This document shows, piece after piece, positions 8,633-17,176 of a DNA stretch of 64,000 nucleotides. Position 1 is the first letter of the stretch; every line of letters begins with the position of its first letter. The DNA is taken from assembly GCF_014873705.1 (NCBI RefSeq), contig NZ_JADBDS010000002.1, positions 1,302,001-1,366,000 on the forward strand, in the 5' to 3' direction. Made by a program: the position numbers and the translations under genes. The notes beneath the pieces are model-generated. The model had not been told where the DNA came from and did not search any database. It saw only the letters and a list, made by a program, of their open reading frames with translations. The DNA is from Mycobacterium sp. OAS707. GTDB taxonomy: Bacteria > Actinomycetota > Actinomycetes > Mycobacteriales > Mycobacteriaceae.

Positions 8633-9469
8633 TTACTTCAGGCAGCTGCCCGCGTCGACGGGAAGCGTGACCCCCGTGATGTACCGGGCCTCGTCGGACG
8701 CAAGGAACAGCACAGCGTTGCTGATGTCCTCGGCGGTCACCCACGGGATCGGCAACATGTGGAAGGTCTGGCAGACCGGTGCCATGTCGTCGGGGCCCGG
8801 GTTCTCCAGATCCGGCCGGAACATCCGGTACGTCTGCTCGTTGTGTAGCAGCGGTGTGTTCACATGCGTCGGATGCACGGAGTTGACGCGGATGGAGTGC
8901 GCGCCGAGTTCGACGGCGAACGTCCGCATCAGCCCGACCACGCCATGTTTTGCCGCCACGTAGTGACCGGTGTGCGGGTAGGTCTTCAGCCCCGCGACCG
9001 AACTGGTCAAGATGATCGACCCGCCCCTGCCGCCGGCCAGCAGGTGCGGGACGCCCGCCTTGACCGACTTCCACACCCCGGCGAGGTTGACGTCGATCAT
9101 CTCCTGCCAGATGTCTTCTTTCATCCGGTCGAGCCTGGTTCCGATCGTTCCGATACCGGCGTTGGCGACGACGATGTCCAACCGGCCTAGCTGTTCGACT
9201 CCGCTGTCGACGGCCGACTTGAGCGCGTCGTAATCGCGGACATCGACCTCGGCGGTGACGATGCGGCGATCCAGCGCCTTGACCAGGTCCGCGGTCTCGG
9301 CGAGGTCTTCTGGAGTTGCCGGCGGAGCGGGCGAGTCGGCGAAGGGTCGGCAGATGTCGACGGCGATTATGTCGGCGCCTTCCTGCGCCAGGCGCACAGC
9401 GTGACTGCGTCCCTGGCCGCGCGCAGCGCCGGTGATGAATGCGACCTTGCCCGCTACTCGACCCGTCAT
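8633..9469 (-). CDS. Mycofactocin-coupled SDR family oxidoreductase (module copy 1)
   Basis: This 278-residue SDR has the hallmarks of the mycofactocin-coupled subfamily: [20 protein letters not shown] at the N terminus, a residue stretch inserted after VDIC (37-40), and [10 protein letters not shown] near the C terminus. The glycine loop TGAARGQG is at 13-20 and the catalytic YxxxK at Y170/K174. Such enzymes keep NAD bound and pass electrons to mycofactocin. It is co-directional with the downstream P450 (7418-8614) and closely similar to the SDR at 43192-44031. The mycofactocin biosynthesis genes are not in this window. Confidence 0.93.
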   Translation of the reverse strand: MTGRVAGKVAFITGAARGQGRSHAVRLAQEGADIIAVDICRPFADSPAPPATPEDLAETADLVKALDRRIVTAEVDVRDYDALKSAVDSGVEQLGRLDIVVANAGIGTIGTRLDRMKEDIWQEMIDVNLAGVWKSVKAGVPHLLAGGRGGSIILTSSVAGLKTYPHTGHYVAAKHGVVGLMRTFAVELGAHSIRVNSVHPTHVNTPLLHNEQTYRMFRPDLENPGPDDMAPVCQTFHMLPIPWVTAEDISNAVLFLASDEARYITGVTLPVDAGSCLK

Positions 9470-9479
9470 GACCCTCCTC

Positions 9480-9501
9480 GATGATGTCGATATGCATCAT
9501 C
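9480..9501. promoter_or_regulatory. Inverted repeat before SDR-P450 operon
   Basis: GATGATG (9480-9486) and CATCATC (9495-9501) form perfect 7-bp arms around an 8-bp centre. The site lies 11 bp upstream of the SDR start at 9469, in the 83-bp gap after the ALDH gene. The position fits a repressor site for the SDR-P450 pair. No regulator gene is adjacent. Confidence 0.45.
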
Positions 9502-9552
9502 ACCTGACTCCGGCGCCCGTGCTGAGCACTTGCACAAATTCGGCTCGGATCG

Positions 9553-10974
9553 TCAGTGCATGGCGATGCGAATGTTCTTCACTTGGAGGAATTCGTGCAG
9601 CCCTTCCAGGCCGCCGGTCCGCCCGAAGCCGCTCTGCTTGAAGCCGCCGTACGGTCCTTGCGGCGCCATGTCGCTGAAGGTGTTGACCCATACCGACCCG
9701 GCCTCGATCCGGCGTGCGACCCGGTGTGCCCGGCGCACATCGTTGGTCTGGACAAATGCGTTCAAGCCGAATCGCGTGTCGTTCGCGATGTGCACCGCTT
9801 CGGCTTCGTCGCTGAACTTCATCACCGAGACCACCGGACCGAACGTCTCGGTCTGGGCCAGCGCAGAGGCGTTGTCGACACCGGCGAACACAGTTGGCTC
9901 GATGTAGTAGCCGCCGGCGAGTTCGCCAACGAGACGCTGGCCGCCGGTGACCAGCTTCCCGCCGTCGCTGACGGTTTGGTCGATCACCCCGAGGATGCGT
10001 TCGACCGCCCCCTGGCTGATCACCGGCCCGAAGACCACCTGCGGGTCGAGCGGATCGCCGATCGCTGACCCCTCGATCACGGCGACGAACTTCTCGAGGA
10101 ACGCGTCGTACACCGATTCATGCACCAGCACCCGGCTCGCGCACGCGCAGCTCTGCCCCGACTGCATCAACGGTCCCTGATGCGCGGCCAACATCGCGGC
10201 CGCGTCGAGGTCTGCGTCGTCGAAGACGATGTTGGCCGATTTGCCTCCCAGCTCGGTCACCACAGGCGTCAGATTGGCGGCCGCCGAGACGAGCACCTTG
10301 CGCGCGGTCGCATCTCCCCCGGTGAAGTGGATCTTGCGGACTCCCGGATGCCGCACCAGAGCGTCGCCGCCCTCCGGCCCGGCGGGGACAACATTGACGA
10401 GCCCGACGGGCAGACCGACCTCGAGACACAATTCTCCGAAGCGCAGCGCGGCCAGCGGCGCCACCTCGGATGGCTTCAGCACCACCGCATTTCCCGCCGC
10501 CAACGCAGGCGCGACGCACGATCCGGTCACCACCAGCGATCCGTTCCACGGGGTGAGGACGCCGACGACACCATATGGCTCGCGCTCGATCAGGTTGACG
10601 TCGAACGACCCAGCCACCGGCGTAGAGGTGCCATGCGGCTTGTCGGCGTAACCGGCGAAGTGCCGCAGGAAGCGTTCCAGCAGGATCGCGTTGCCTGCGA
10701 AGGAAATTGGCACCGCGTAATCCTGAACGTTGAGCCGGGCCAGCTCGTCGAGGTTCTCATGCACCGCGTCGGCGAGGTCGATCAACAGGTCGCGACGCCG
10801 GTCGACGGTCAACGCCATCCATTCTCGATGGGCATCCCACGACGAGGCGACTGCCCGGTCGATCTCGTCGGCGCCTGCCAGCGGGATATGCGCATTCGGC
10901 TGGCCGGTCGCCGGGTAGATGTGGGCGTACGTGCCGCCGGACGTTTCTGTCACGCGGTCGCCGGCTATGAGCAC
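9553..10974 (-). CDS. Aldehyde dehydrogenase family protein
   Basis: A 473-residue ALDH with all catalytic residues: Asn in TPWNGS (N144), Glu in TELGGKS (E241), and Cys in GQSCACAS (C276). The GTG at 10972-10974 is chosen because AGGAGGA lies just upstream; a GTG at 10992 would add six residues. The start overlaps the end of the double-CMD gene, so the two are probably translationally coupled. It likely converts an aldehyde from the upstream mycofactocin SDRs to the acid. It is only distantly like the ALDH at 4787. Confidence 0.9.
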   Translation of the reverse strand: MLIAGDRVTETSGGTYAHIYPATGQPNAHIPLAGADEIDRAVASSWDAHREWMALTVDRRRDLLIDLADAVHENLDELARLNVQDYAVPISFAGNAILLERFLRHFAGYADKPHGTSTPVAGSFDVNLIEREPYGVVGVLTPWNGSLVVTGSCVAPALAAGNAVVLKPSEVAPLAALRFGELCLEVGLPVGLVNVVPAGPEGGDALVRHPGVRKIHFTGGDATARKVLVSAAANLTPVVTELGGKSANIVFDDADLDAAAMLAAHQGPLMQSGQSCACASRVLVHESVYDAFLEKFVAVIEGSAIGDPLDPQVVFGPVISQGAVERILGVIDQTVSDGGKLVTGGQRLVGELAGGYYIEPTVFAGVDNASALAQTETFGPVVSVMKFSDEAEAVHIANDTRFGLNAFVQTNDVRRAHRVARRIEAGSVWVNTFSDMAPQGPYGGFKQSGFGRTGGLEGLHEFLQVKNIRIAMH

Positions 10975-11777
10975 TGCTCCTCCTGACGCCACTCGTCGAG
11001 CACGCGTTGCTTCTGCTCACCGATCACCTGGTTGAGGTGGGATGCTTTCGCCCAGCCGTAATAGGCACCGAAATGCAAAGCCAGTTCGCCCATTTCGTCG
11101 AAGGACACATCTCGGCTCTTCAGGGCGGCGTAGACATGGCTCATGATCGGATACGGTGCGTCCTGGAACGCCACGCACGCTATGGTGATCAACCGCCGTT
11201 CCTTCATACCGAGTCCTGGCCGCAGCCACATCTCGCCGAAGACGAAATTCAGAATGCCGGCACCTTGATACGGGTTATCGCGTTGCGGGGCGAACGGTAG
11301 GCAGTTGATGTCTTTGAACGACTGTTCGCCGGTGAGCAGCCGTTCTTCGGGGTCGCTCGGCGTGACAAGAGGCAACAGGGGCTCGGGCGGCGGCACGGCC
11401 TGTCCGCGTTCATGATGAATCCGCTCCCACAGCTCGTCGACGATCATGTTGAAGCGCGACGCCTTGGGCCAACCGCTGTACACCGCGAAATGTAGTACAG
11501 TTTCCCGCATTTCGGCGATGGAGACATCGCCGCTGTTCAGGGCCGCATACACATGGTCTCTCAGCGGCCCCTCAGCGTCGGCCGCCGCCACGCACGGCAG
11601 CGTGACGAACCGCCGGTCTCGTCTGCTCAGCCCGGGACGCGACCACACCTCGCCAAACACGAAGTCGATCAGGCCGGTTTCGGTCGCCGGGCTGGAATCG
11701 TCGGGCGGCGCAACGGTCATCACTTCCGCGAACGTCCGCCTGCCGCGCTCCACGCGCTCGGTGTCCAGGGTCGTCAT
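10965..11777 (-). CDS. Tandem carboxymuconolactone-decarboxylase-like (CMD) protein
   Basis: The 270-residue product is an internal duplication. Each half carries the CMD pattern: FVFGEVWSRPGL...RRFVTLPCVA...HVYAALNSGD in the first and FVFGEMWLRPGL...RRLITIACVA...HVYAALKSRD in the second. No AhpD-type CxxC pair is present, so peroxidase activity is unlikely. A ring-opening, decarboxylase or binding role fits the family better. The start overlaps the stop of the upstream SDR (ATGA), and the end overlaps the ALDH. The reaction is unproven. Confidence 0.85.
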   Translation of the reverse strand: MTTLDTERVERGRRTFAEVMTVAPPDDSSPATETGLIDFVFGEVWSRPGLSRRDRRFVTLPCVAAADAEGPLRDHVYAALNSGDVSIAEMRETVLHFAVYSGWPKASRFNMIVDELWERIHHERGQAVPPPEPLLPLVTPSDPEERLLTGEQSFKDINCLPFAPQRDNPYQGAGILNFVFGEMWLRPGLGMKERRLITIACVAFQDAPYPIMSHVYAALKSRDVSFDEMGELALHFGAYYGWAKASHLNQVIGEQKQRVLDEWRQEEQCS

Positions 11778-12577
11778 CGCAGCGTCACTCCGGCGTCGAC
11801 CTTGAACTCCAGACCTGTCACAAAGCGGGACTCGTCGGAGACCAGGAACAGCACCGCGTTGCTGATGTCGACGGCCTCGGCCATCACCGCGGGCAGTGCG
11901 TTGAGGAAGATCGGGACGAGATCGGGGCGCTGCTCGCCGAGAAGCTCGTGCAGGGACGCGGGCTGCATACCCGTCGCGACGCCGGTCGGGTGCACGGTGT
12001 TGACCCGAACATTCTGCGCGGCAAGCTCGTTGGCCAATGCGCGGCTCAACCCGACGACGCCATGCTTGGACGCGGTATACGGAAGGTGCAGCGGAGTGCC
12101 CTTCAGACCCGCAGCCGAACTGATATTGACGAGGCTCCCGCCACGCTCCACCAGATGAGGCAGCGCCGCCGCGCAGGTGTTCCAGGTCCCGATCAGGTTG
12201 ACGTCCAACACCGTTCGCCATTGCTGTTGCGTTGTCTTGTCCCACGTGCCAACTGTCAGCACGCCGGCATTGGCGACGGACGCATCGAGCCCACCCAGTT
12301 CGGAAACGCCGTCGTTGACGATCGCGGCCAGCGCTTCCGCGTCGCGCACGTCGACGACAGCCGTGACGACCCGACCGCCGTGCTTTTCGGCTAGTCGCGC
12401 GGTCTCGTCCAGATCTTCACGCGTAGACAGCGGGTACTCCAGCTCAGATATCGACTCGCAGATGTCGACGAGGATGAGGTCGGAGCCCTCTTCGGCCAAT
12501 CGCAACGCGTGGCTGCGACCCATTCCCCTTGCGGCGCCGGTGATCAGGACGCGCTTGCCGTCGACGCGACCGCTCAT
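11774..12577 (-). CDS. Mycofactocin-coupled SDR family oxidoreductase
   Basis: A 267-residue SDR of the mycofactocin-coupled type. It has [20 protein letters not shown], the insertion after VDIC (37-40), the catalytic YxxxK at Y167/K171, and serines in NISSAAG (151-157). The ATG at 12575-12577 overlaps the stop of the preceding SDR (ATGA), which favours it over an upstream start at 12589. It is the second gene of a four-gene operon (SDR, SDR, CMD, ALDH). It probably oxidises a ring or side-chain alcohol without releasing NADH. Confidence 0.9.
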   Translation of the reverse strand: MSGRVDGKRVLITGAARGMGRSHALRLAEEGSDLILVDICESISELEYPLSTREDLDETARLAEKHGGRVVTAVVDVRDAEALAAIVNDGVSELGGLDASVANAGVLTVGTWDKTTQQQWRTVLDVNLIGTWNTCAAALPHLVERGGSLVNISSAAGLKGTPLHLPYTASKHGVVGLSRALANELAAQNVRVNTVHPTGVATGMQPASLHELLGEQRPDLVPIFLNALPAVMAEAVDISNAVLFLVSDESRFVTGLEFKVDAGVTLR

Positions 12578-13404
12578 AATTTGTTGCAAAATCCGGCGTC
12601 GACGGGCAACGTCACCCCCGTGACGTATTTGGCCGCATCGGACACCAGGTAGGCGATCGCGTTGCTGATGTCTTCGGGCTCGAGCAGTTCGACCGGCATC
12701 GGGTTCTGTAGATGCGGACCGCCGTCGGGATAGTTCTCCAGGAAGGACACCATCGCCGAGTTGACCGCCATCATCGTGTTCACGGCTGTCGGATGCACGG
12801 TGTTGACGCGGATGCTATGCGGGGCAAGCGCATTGGCGAGCGTGCGCATCAGCCCGACGATGCCGTGCTTGGATGCCGCATAGCCAAGACCGCCGCCCTG
12901 CAGCCCGCCGAAACCCCTCAAACCGGCGGTCGAGCTGGTGAACACGATCGAGCCGCCCTGTCCCCCGGCGATCAGGTGCGGTATCGCAGCCTTGGCGGTG
13001 TGGAACGCACCGACGAGATTCACGTTGAGGACGTCGGTCCACATTTCGAGGTCTTCCTCGTCGGTCAGCTCACGAAACGCCATCGTCGCGATGCCCGCGT
13101 TGGCCAACACGATGTCGAGCCGGCCGAACTGCTCCACCCCGGCATCCAGTGCCGCCTTCAGCGCGTGGAAATCACGGACATCGGCGACTGAGGCGACCAT
13201 CTTGCCGCCCTCGGCCTCGACCAGCGCCACCGTCTCGTCGAGCTCGTCGCGAGAAGCCATCGGGTAGCCGTTTGAGGCAATGTCAGCGCAGATGTCCACG
13301 CCGATGATGGCGGCACCGTCGGCGGCCAATCGCACCGCGTGGCTTCTGCCCTGGCCACGGGCCACGCCGGTGATGAAGGCGACCTTGCCGTCCAAAGAAC
13401 CCAT
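12574..13404 (-). CDS. Mycofactocin-coupled SDR family oxidoreductase
   Basis: The 276-residue product begins [20 protein letters not shown], has the subfamily insertion after VDIC, and carries YxxxK at Y175/K179. A glycine-rich stretch ([12 protein letters not shown]) just before the catalytic Tyr is unusual and may shape the active site. It leads the operon and is divergent from the TetR at 13465, with two palindromes in the 60-bp gap. This makes that TetR the likely local repressor. Confidence 0.92.
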   Translation of the reverse strand: MGSLDGKVAFITGVARGQGRSHAVRLAADGAAIIGVDICADIASNGYPMASRDELDETVALVEAEGGKMVASVADVRDFHALKAALDAGVEQFGRLDIVLANAGIATMAFRELTDEEDLEMWTDVLNVNLVGAFHTAKAAIPHLIAGGQGGSIVFTSSTAGLRGFGGLQGGGLGYAASKHGIVGLMRTLANALAPHSIRVNTVHPTAVNTMMAVNSAMVSFLENYPDGGPHLQNPMPVELLEPEDISNAIAYLVSDAAKYVTGVTLPVDAGFCNKL

Positions 13405-13426
13405 CGATCCTCGCTTCGTTGCCTGA

Positions 13427-13462
13427 GTAACCGCGTTACACCCGGTACGGTAACCTGGTTAC
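13427..13462. promoter_or_regulatory. Double TetR operator, GTAAC-N3-GTTAC
   Basis: Two palindromes of the same design lie in the divergent gap: GTAACCGCGTTAC (13427-13439) and GTAACCTGGTTAC (13450-13462), 23 bp apart centre to centre. The second ends 2 bp before the TetR start codon. Two half-turn-phased sites facing both genes are typical of autoregulating TetR dimers. This would control both the SDR-SDR-CMD-ALDH operon and the regulator. Confidence 0.7.
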
Positions 13463-13464
13463 TC

Positions 13465-14034
13465 ATGGACGGCAAGGGGCAGGACCGGATTCTCGAGATC
13501 GTCGTCGAGTTGCTCGAAACCGAGGGCTACGACGCGGTACAACTGCGCGAGGTCGCCCGGCGGGCCCGCACCTCGCTGGCCACTATCTATAAGCGATACG
13601 GCACCCGCGACGAGTTGATCCTGGCCGCGCTGAACTGCTGGATGGAGGAGAACCGGTACTCCGGGTTGACGAAGCCGCATGATGCCGACGAATCGTTGTA
13701 TGCCGGGTTGATGCGCGTGCTGCGCACGATTTTCGAGCCGTGGGAGCGCCACCCCGCGATGTTGAACGCGTACTTCCGTGCCCGCTCGGCACCCGGCGGT
13801 CAGAAGCTGGTTCGGCGTGGCTTCGACGCGGTGGTGCCCGCGGCGATGGAGGTGCTCGCCGACGCCGACCCCGCATTCGTCGAGGACGTCGACGACATCG
13901 TGTCCAGCGCCGTCTACGGCTTGATGGGTCGTTTCGCCGCCGGCGAGATCGACATCACCGCGATCCTCCCCAGCCTCGACCGCACGGTGTTCTACCTGAC
14001 GGCTGGATATGAGGCCTCGCAGTCGCTCAAATAA
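13465..14034 (+). CDS. TetR family transcriptional regulator
   Basis: This 189-residue repressor has the TetR DNA-binding domain in its first 55 residues: RILEIVVELLETEGYDAVQL, then REVARRARTSLATIYKRYG and TRDELIL. The ATG at 13465 follows the second palindrome directly. TAACCT (13451-13456) could be a -10 element 8 nt before it, so a leaderless message is possible. It most likely represses the divergent mycofactocin-SDR operon and itself. The ligand pocket gives no clue to the inducer. Confidence 0.9.
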   Translation: MDGKGQDRILEIVVELLETEGYDAVQLREVARRARTSLATIYKRYGTRDELILAALNCWMEENRYSGLTKPHDADESLYAGLMRVLRTIFEPWERHPAMLNAYFRARSAPGGQKLVRRGFDAVVPAAMEVLADADPAFVEDVDDIVSSAVYGLMGRFAAGEIDITAILPSLDRTVFYLTAGYEASQSLK

Positions 14035-14130
14035 TTGCCGCGTACCGAGCGACAACTGATTTGTCGCTTGCTACGCGGGCACTTTCGAATACTCCCTCAG
14101 GACAGCCCGCTCGCGTCCGCCACCATGCGG

Positions 14131-14187
14131 ATAGTTAGACATGCGTCAACTATTTACCACCGCGAATCTGGCTGCTACAGTCGGCCT
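14131..14187 (+). promoter_or_regulatory. Operator and leaderless promoter of second TetR
   Basis: The 153-bp gap after the first TetR gene holds an inverted repeat with arms ATAGTT (14131-14136) and AACTAT (14148-14153). A weak -35 TTTACC (14153-14158) follows, then a -10 TACAGT (14176-14181) with a 17-bp spacer. The GTG at 14188 begins 7 nt after the -10, which is where transcription would start, and no ribosome site is visible. This suggests a leaderless, operator-controlled gene. Confidence 0.5.
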
Positions 14188-14844
14188 GTGCCCAAGAACA
14201 GCGTGGCTGTAGCGGCTGACGGTGGTCAGCGGCGGGCTTCCTATCAACGCGCGAGGTCCCACGAGACGAAGCGTGCTTTGGTGCAGGCCGCGATGGCGCT
14301 ATGGCGCACCAACGGCTACGCGAAGACGACGGTGGCCGACATCTGCCGCGCCGCCGGCGTCTCGCGCGCGCTGTTCTACTTCTATTTCCCGGCCAAGGAA
14401 GACGTGCTCTTCGAGGTCGGCCTGCTATCCACCCGCGCCGCGCAGAAAACCGTGCGCTCGCTGCTGCAGAAGGACTACGAGGTCGACGCGGTCATCGTCG
14501 AAGCACTGCGTAGCCTCGAACGCTCGATGGCACGCAACCCACGTGACCTGATCATCGAAACGATCCTGGAGGGCTACCGCCACGAGCACCGCATCCTCGC
14601 CGGCGAGCCACTCGACGACGGCGACGCCGATATGTTCGGCGAACTGTTCGCCAAGGCGCAGCAGGACGGCAAGCTGGCGCCGCATGTCGATGTGCGCCAC
14701 CTGTCCCACCTCGCCGGCATGCACGTCAGCGAAGGTGTACGGCATTGGGCCGCAGGCACTTACGGCGACCGCTCGTTCACAGAGGTCGTCAGCCGCGATA
14801 TCACCGCGTTGATCGCCGGCTACAACATCGTCACCTTCAACTGA
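14188..14844 (+). CDS. TetR family transcriptional regulator
   Basis: A 218-residue TetR-type repressor. The HTH follows a basic N-terminal tail: KRALVQAAMALWRTNGYAKT, then VADICRAAGVSRALFYFYF and PAKEDVLFEV. The GTG start fits the -10 box at 14176-14181. The gene reads straight into the acyl-CoA dehydrogenase and kinase genes 13 bp downstream, so it probably heads and regulates that operon through the repeat at 14131-14153. It is not closely similar to the neighbouring TetR at 13465. Confidence 0.9.
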   Translation: MPKNSVAVAADGGQRRASYQRARSHETKRALVQAAMALWRTNGYAKTTVADICRAAGVSRALFYFYFPAKEDVLFEVGLLSTRAAQKTVRSLLQKDYEVDAVIVEALRSLERSMARNPRDLIIETILEGYRHEHRILAGEPLDDGDADMFGELFAKAQQDGKLAPHVDVRHLSHLAGMHVSEGVRHWAAGTYGDRSFTEVVSRDITALIAGYNIVTFN

Positions 14845-14857
14845 AAGGACGCCCGCA

Positions 14858-16159
14858 ATGGCGTGGGACTTCGAAACCGACCCCGAATACCAGAAGCTGC
14901 TGGACTGGGCCGACGAGTTCGTTCGTGAGGAGTGCGAGCCACTCGATCTTGCGTTTCCGCATCTGCAGTTCGTGCCGCTGGACGACAACCGGCGCAAGGT
15001 CATCGACCCGCTCAAGGAGGAGGTGCGCCGAAAGGGTTTGTGGGCCACCCACCTTGGCCCCGAGCTCGGCGGCCAGGGTTACGGACAGCTCAAACTCGCA
15101 TTGCTCAACGAGATCCTCGGCCGGTCACAATGGGCGCCGATCGTGTTCGGGTGTCAGGCGCCAGATACCGGGAACGCCGAGATCATCGCCCACTATGGCA
15201 CTGACGAGCAGAAGGAGAAGTATCTGCGTCCGTTGCTGGACGGCGAACTCTTCTCGTGCTACTCGATGACCGAACCGCATGCCGGCGCAGACCCGACGCT
15301 GTTCAAGACGAGTGCGGTGCGCGACGGTGACGACTGGGTGATCAACGGCTGGAAGTTCTTCTCCTCCAACGCGAGCACGGCTTCGTTCCTGATCGTGATG
15401 GTGGTGACCAATCCCGACGTCAGCGCCTACCAGGGCATGTCGATGTTCCTGGTGCCGACCGACACCCCGGGTGTGAACATCGTCCGCGACGTCGGTCTCT
15501 ATGGCGAGCCCGAAGGCGAGGGTTCGCACGCACTCATCCACTACGACAATGTGCGGGTACCTGCCGAGGCGCTGCTGGGTGGCGAGGGACAGGCGTTTGT
15601 GATCGCGCAGACCCGCTTGGGCGGCGGGCGAATTCACCACGCGATGCGCACCATCGGCATGTCGCACAAGGCGCTGGACATGATGTGCGAGCGCGCGTTG
15701 AGCCGCAAGACCCAGGGCAGCCTGCTGTCGGACAAGCAGTTCGTGCAGGGCTACATCGCCGATTCCTACGCGCAGCTGCTGCAGTTCCGGTTGATGGTGC
15801 TCTACACCGCGTGGGAGATCGACAAATACAACGACTACAAGAAGGTGCGCAAGGACATCGCGGCCGTCAAAGTGGTGATGCCGACCGTGCTGCACGACAT
15901 CGCCTGGCGGGCAATGCAAGTGCACGGCGCGCTCGGGGTAACCAACGAGATGCCGTTCATGGGCATGGTCACCGGCGCCGCGGTGATGGGACTGGCCGAT
16001 GGACCGACCGAGGTCCACAAGACGACGGTCGCCAAGCAGGTGCTGCGCGGCTACCAAGCGACCGAGGACACCTGGCCGACCGAGTGGCTGCCCGCTAAAC
16101 GCGAAGCCGCCCGCGCCAAGTACGCCGACTTCATGGAGAACGAAGTGGGGAATCTGTGA
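14858..16159 (+). CDS. Acyl-CoA dehydrogenase, ACAD10/11-like
   Basis: This 433-residue FAD enzyme has the full ACAD architecture: an N-terminal helical domain, the middle beta domain (SMTEPHAGADPTLFKT, DDWVINGWKFFSS), and a C-terminal helical domain (MQVHGALGVTNEMP). Its length and the immediately overlapping APH-family kinase gene (GTGA) match the two halves of the animal ACAD10/ACAD11 fusion proteins. The expected role is to introduce a double bond into, or eliminate a phosphate from, an unusual acyl-CoA. The substrate is inferred from the pairing, not from residues. Confidence 0.9.
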   Translation: MAWDFETDPEYQKLLDWADEFVREECEPLDLAFPHLQFVPLDDNRRKVIDPLKEEVRRKGLWATHLGPELGGQGYGQLKLALLNEILGRSQWAPIVFGCQAPDTGNAEIIAHYGTDEQKEKYLRPLLDGELFSCYSMTEPHAGADPTLFKTSAVRDGDDWVINGWKFFSSNASTASFLIVMVVTNPDVSAYQGMSMFLVPTDTPGVNIVRDVGLYGEPEGEGSHALIHYDNVRVPAEALLGGEGQAFVIAQTRLGGGRIHHAMRTIGMSHKALDMMCERALSRKTQGSLLSDKQFVQGYIADSYAQLLQFRLMVLYTAWEIDKYNDYKKVRKDIAAVKVVMPTVLHDIAWRAMQVHGALGVTNEMPFMGMVTGAAVMGLADGPTEVHKTTVAKQVLRGYQATEDTWPTEWLPAKREAARAKYADFMENEVGNL

Positions 16160-17175
16160 GCGAGATAGACGTTGTGCGCCTTGCCGATTGGATGGATGGT
16201 GAGGCGCTGCCGGGCAAGGGTGAGCCACTCGAGGCTCGTTTCCTGTCGGGCGGAACGCAGAACGTGATCTACGAGTTGCGCCGCAGCGAGGAGCGCTGTG
16301 TGCTGCGCATGCCGCCGCCGGGCGCTCCCCCGGACCGCGACAAGGGCATCCTGCGCGAGTGGCGGATCATCGAGGCGCTCGACGGTACCGACGTGCCGCA
16401 TACGAAGGCCGTTGGGGTGTGCTCGGACGCTTCGGTGTTGGGCCGGCCGTTCTACCTGATGGGGTTCGTCGATGGCTGGTCGCCGATGGATCAGCACGGC
16501 AAGTGGCCGGAGCCGTTCGACAGCGATATGAGCACTCGTCCCGGCCTGAGTTATCAACTGGCCGAGGGCATTGCGTTGCTGTCCAAGGTGGACTGGCAGG
16601 CGAAAGGACTGCAGGATCTCGGCCGTCCGGACGGTTTCCACGAGCGACAGGTCGACCGGTGGACCGGCTTCCTCGACAGGATCAAGAAGCGCGAGCTACC
16701 CGGCCTCGAGGTGGCTACCGCCTGGCTTCGGGCGCACAAGCCGCTGGACTTCATCCCCGGCCTCATGCACGGCGACTATCAGTTCGCCAACGTGATGTAT
16801 CACCACGGCGCGCCCGCACGGATGGCCGCGATCGTCGACTGGGAGATGGGTACCGTCGGCGACCCGAAGCTGGATCTCGCCTGGATGGTGCAAAGCTGGC
16901 CGACGGATACGGCGCAGGCTTCAGAGATGAGCTACGTCGACATGCGCGGAATGCCCACCCGCGACGAGGTAGTCGAGCATTACGCCAAGGTGTCGGGCCG
17001 CCAGGTGGACGACCTGGATTACTACCTGGTGCTGGCCAAGTGGAAGCTGGCGATCGTGCTGGAGCAAGGCTTCCAACGCGCGGGCGACGACGAGAAGCTG
17101 CTGGCCTTCGGACCCGTCGTGACGGATCTGATGGCCTCGGCGGCCGAGCTGGCCGAATCCAGCGACTATCGCTGA
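16156..17175 (+). CDS. APH-type phosphotransferase (kinase) family protein
   Basis: This 339-residue protein has the aminoglycoside-phosphotransferase/choline-kinase fold. The catalytic loop HGDYQFANVM (H205, D207, N212), the metal-binding Asp in IVDWE (D228) and a nucleotide-loop-like FLSGGTQNVIYEL (29-41) are all visible. It is translationally coupled to the ACAD. In mammalian ACAD10/11 such a kinase domain is fused to an ACAD and acts on 4-hydroxyacyl-CoA. Antibiotic resistance is an unlikely role here. It is followed after 1 bp by the quinone oxidoreductase gene. Confidence 0.9.
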   Translation: MSEIDVVRLADWMDGEALPGKGEPLEARFLSGGTQNVIYELRRSEERCVLRMPPPGAPPDRDKGILREWRIIEALDGTDVPHTKAVGVCSDASVLGRPFYLMGFVDGWSPMDQHGKWPEPFDSDMSTRPGLSYQLAEGIALLSKVDWQAKGLQDLGRPDGFHERQVDRWTGFLDRIKKRELPGLEVATAWLRAHKPLDFIPGLMHGDYQFANVMYHHGAPARMAAIVDWEMGTVGDPKLDLAWMVQSWPTDTAQASEMSYVDMRGMPTRDEVVEHYAKVSGRQVDDLDYYLVLAKWKLAIVLEQGFQRAGDDEKLLAFGPVVTDLMASAAELAESSDYR

Positions 17176-17176
17176 C

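Noticed and set aside
11777..12245. Long N-terminal extension of the double-CMD gene
   Set aside because: The upstream part lies in a second frame of the SDR gene and has no domain; the ATG overlapping the SDR stop gives a normal protein.
13450..13462. Possible KstR site (AAC-N2-GTT type)
   Set aside because: The half-site spacing is AACC-N1-GGTT within GTAACCTGGTTAC, not the AACNNGTT core of the KstR motif, and a dedicated TetR is adjacent.
16156..17175. Aminoglycoside resistance gene
   Set aside because: The APH fold is shared by many kinases, and tight coupling to an acyl-CoA dehydrogenase argues for a metabolic role.
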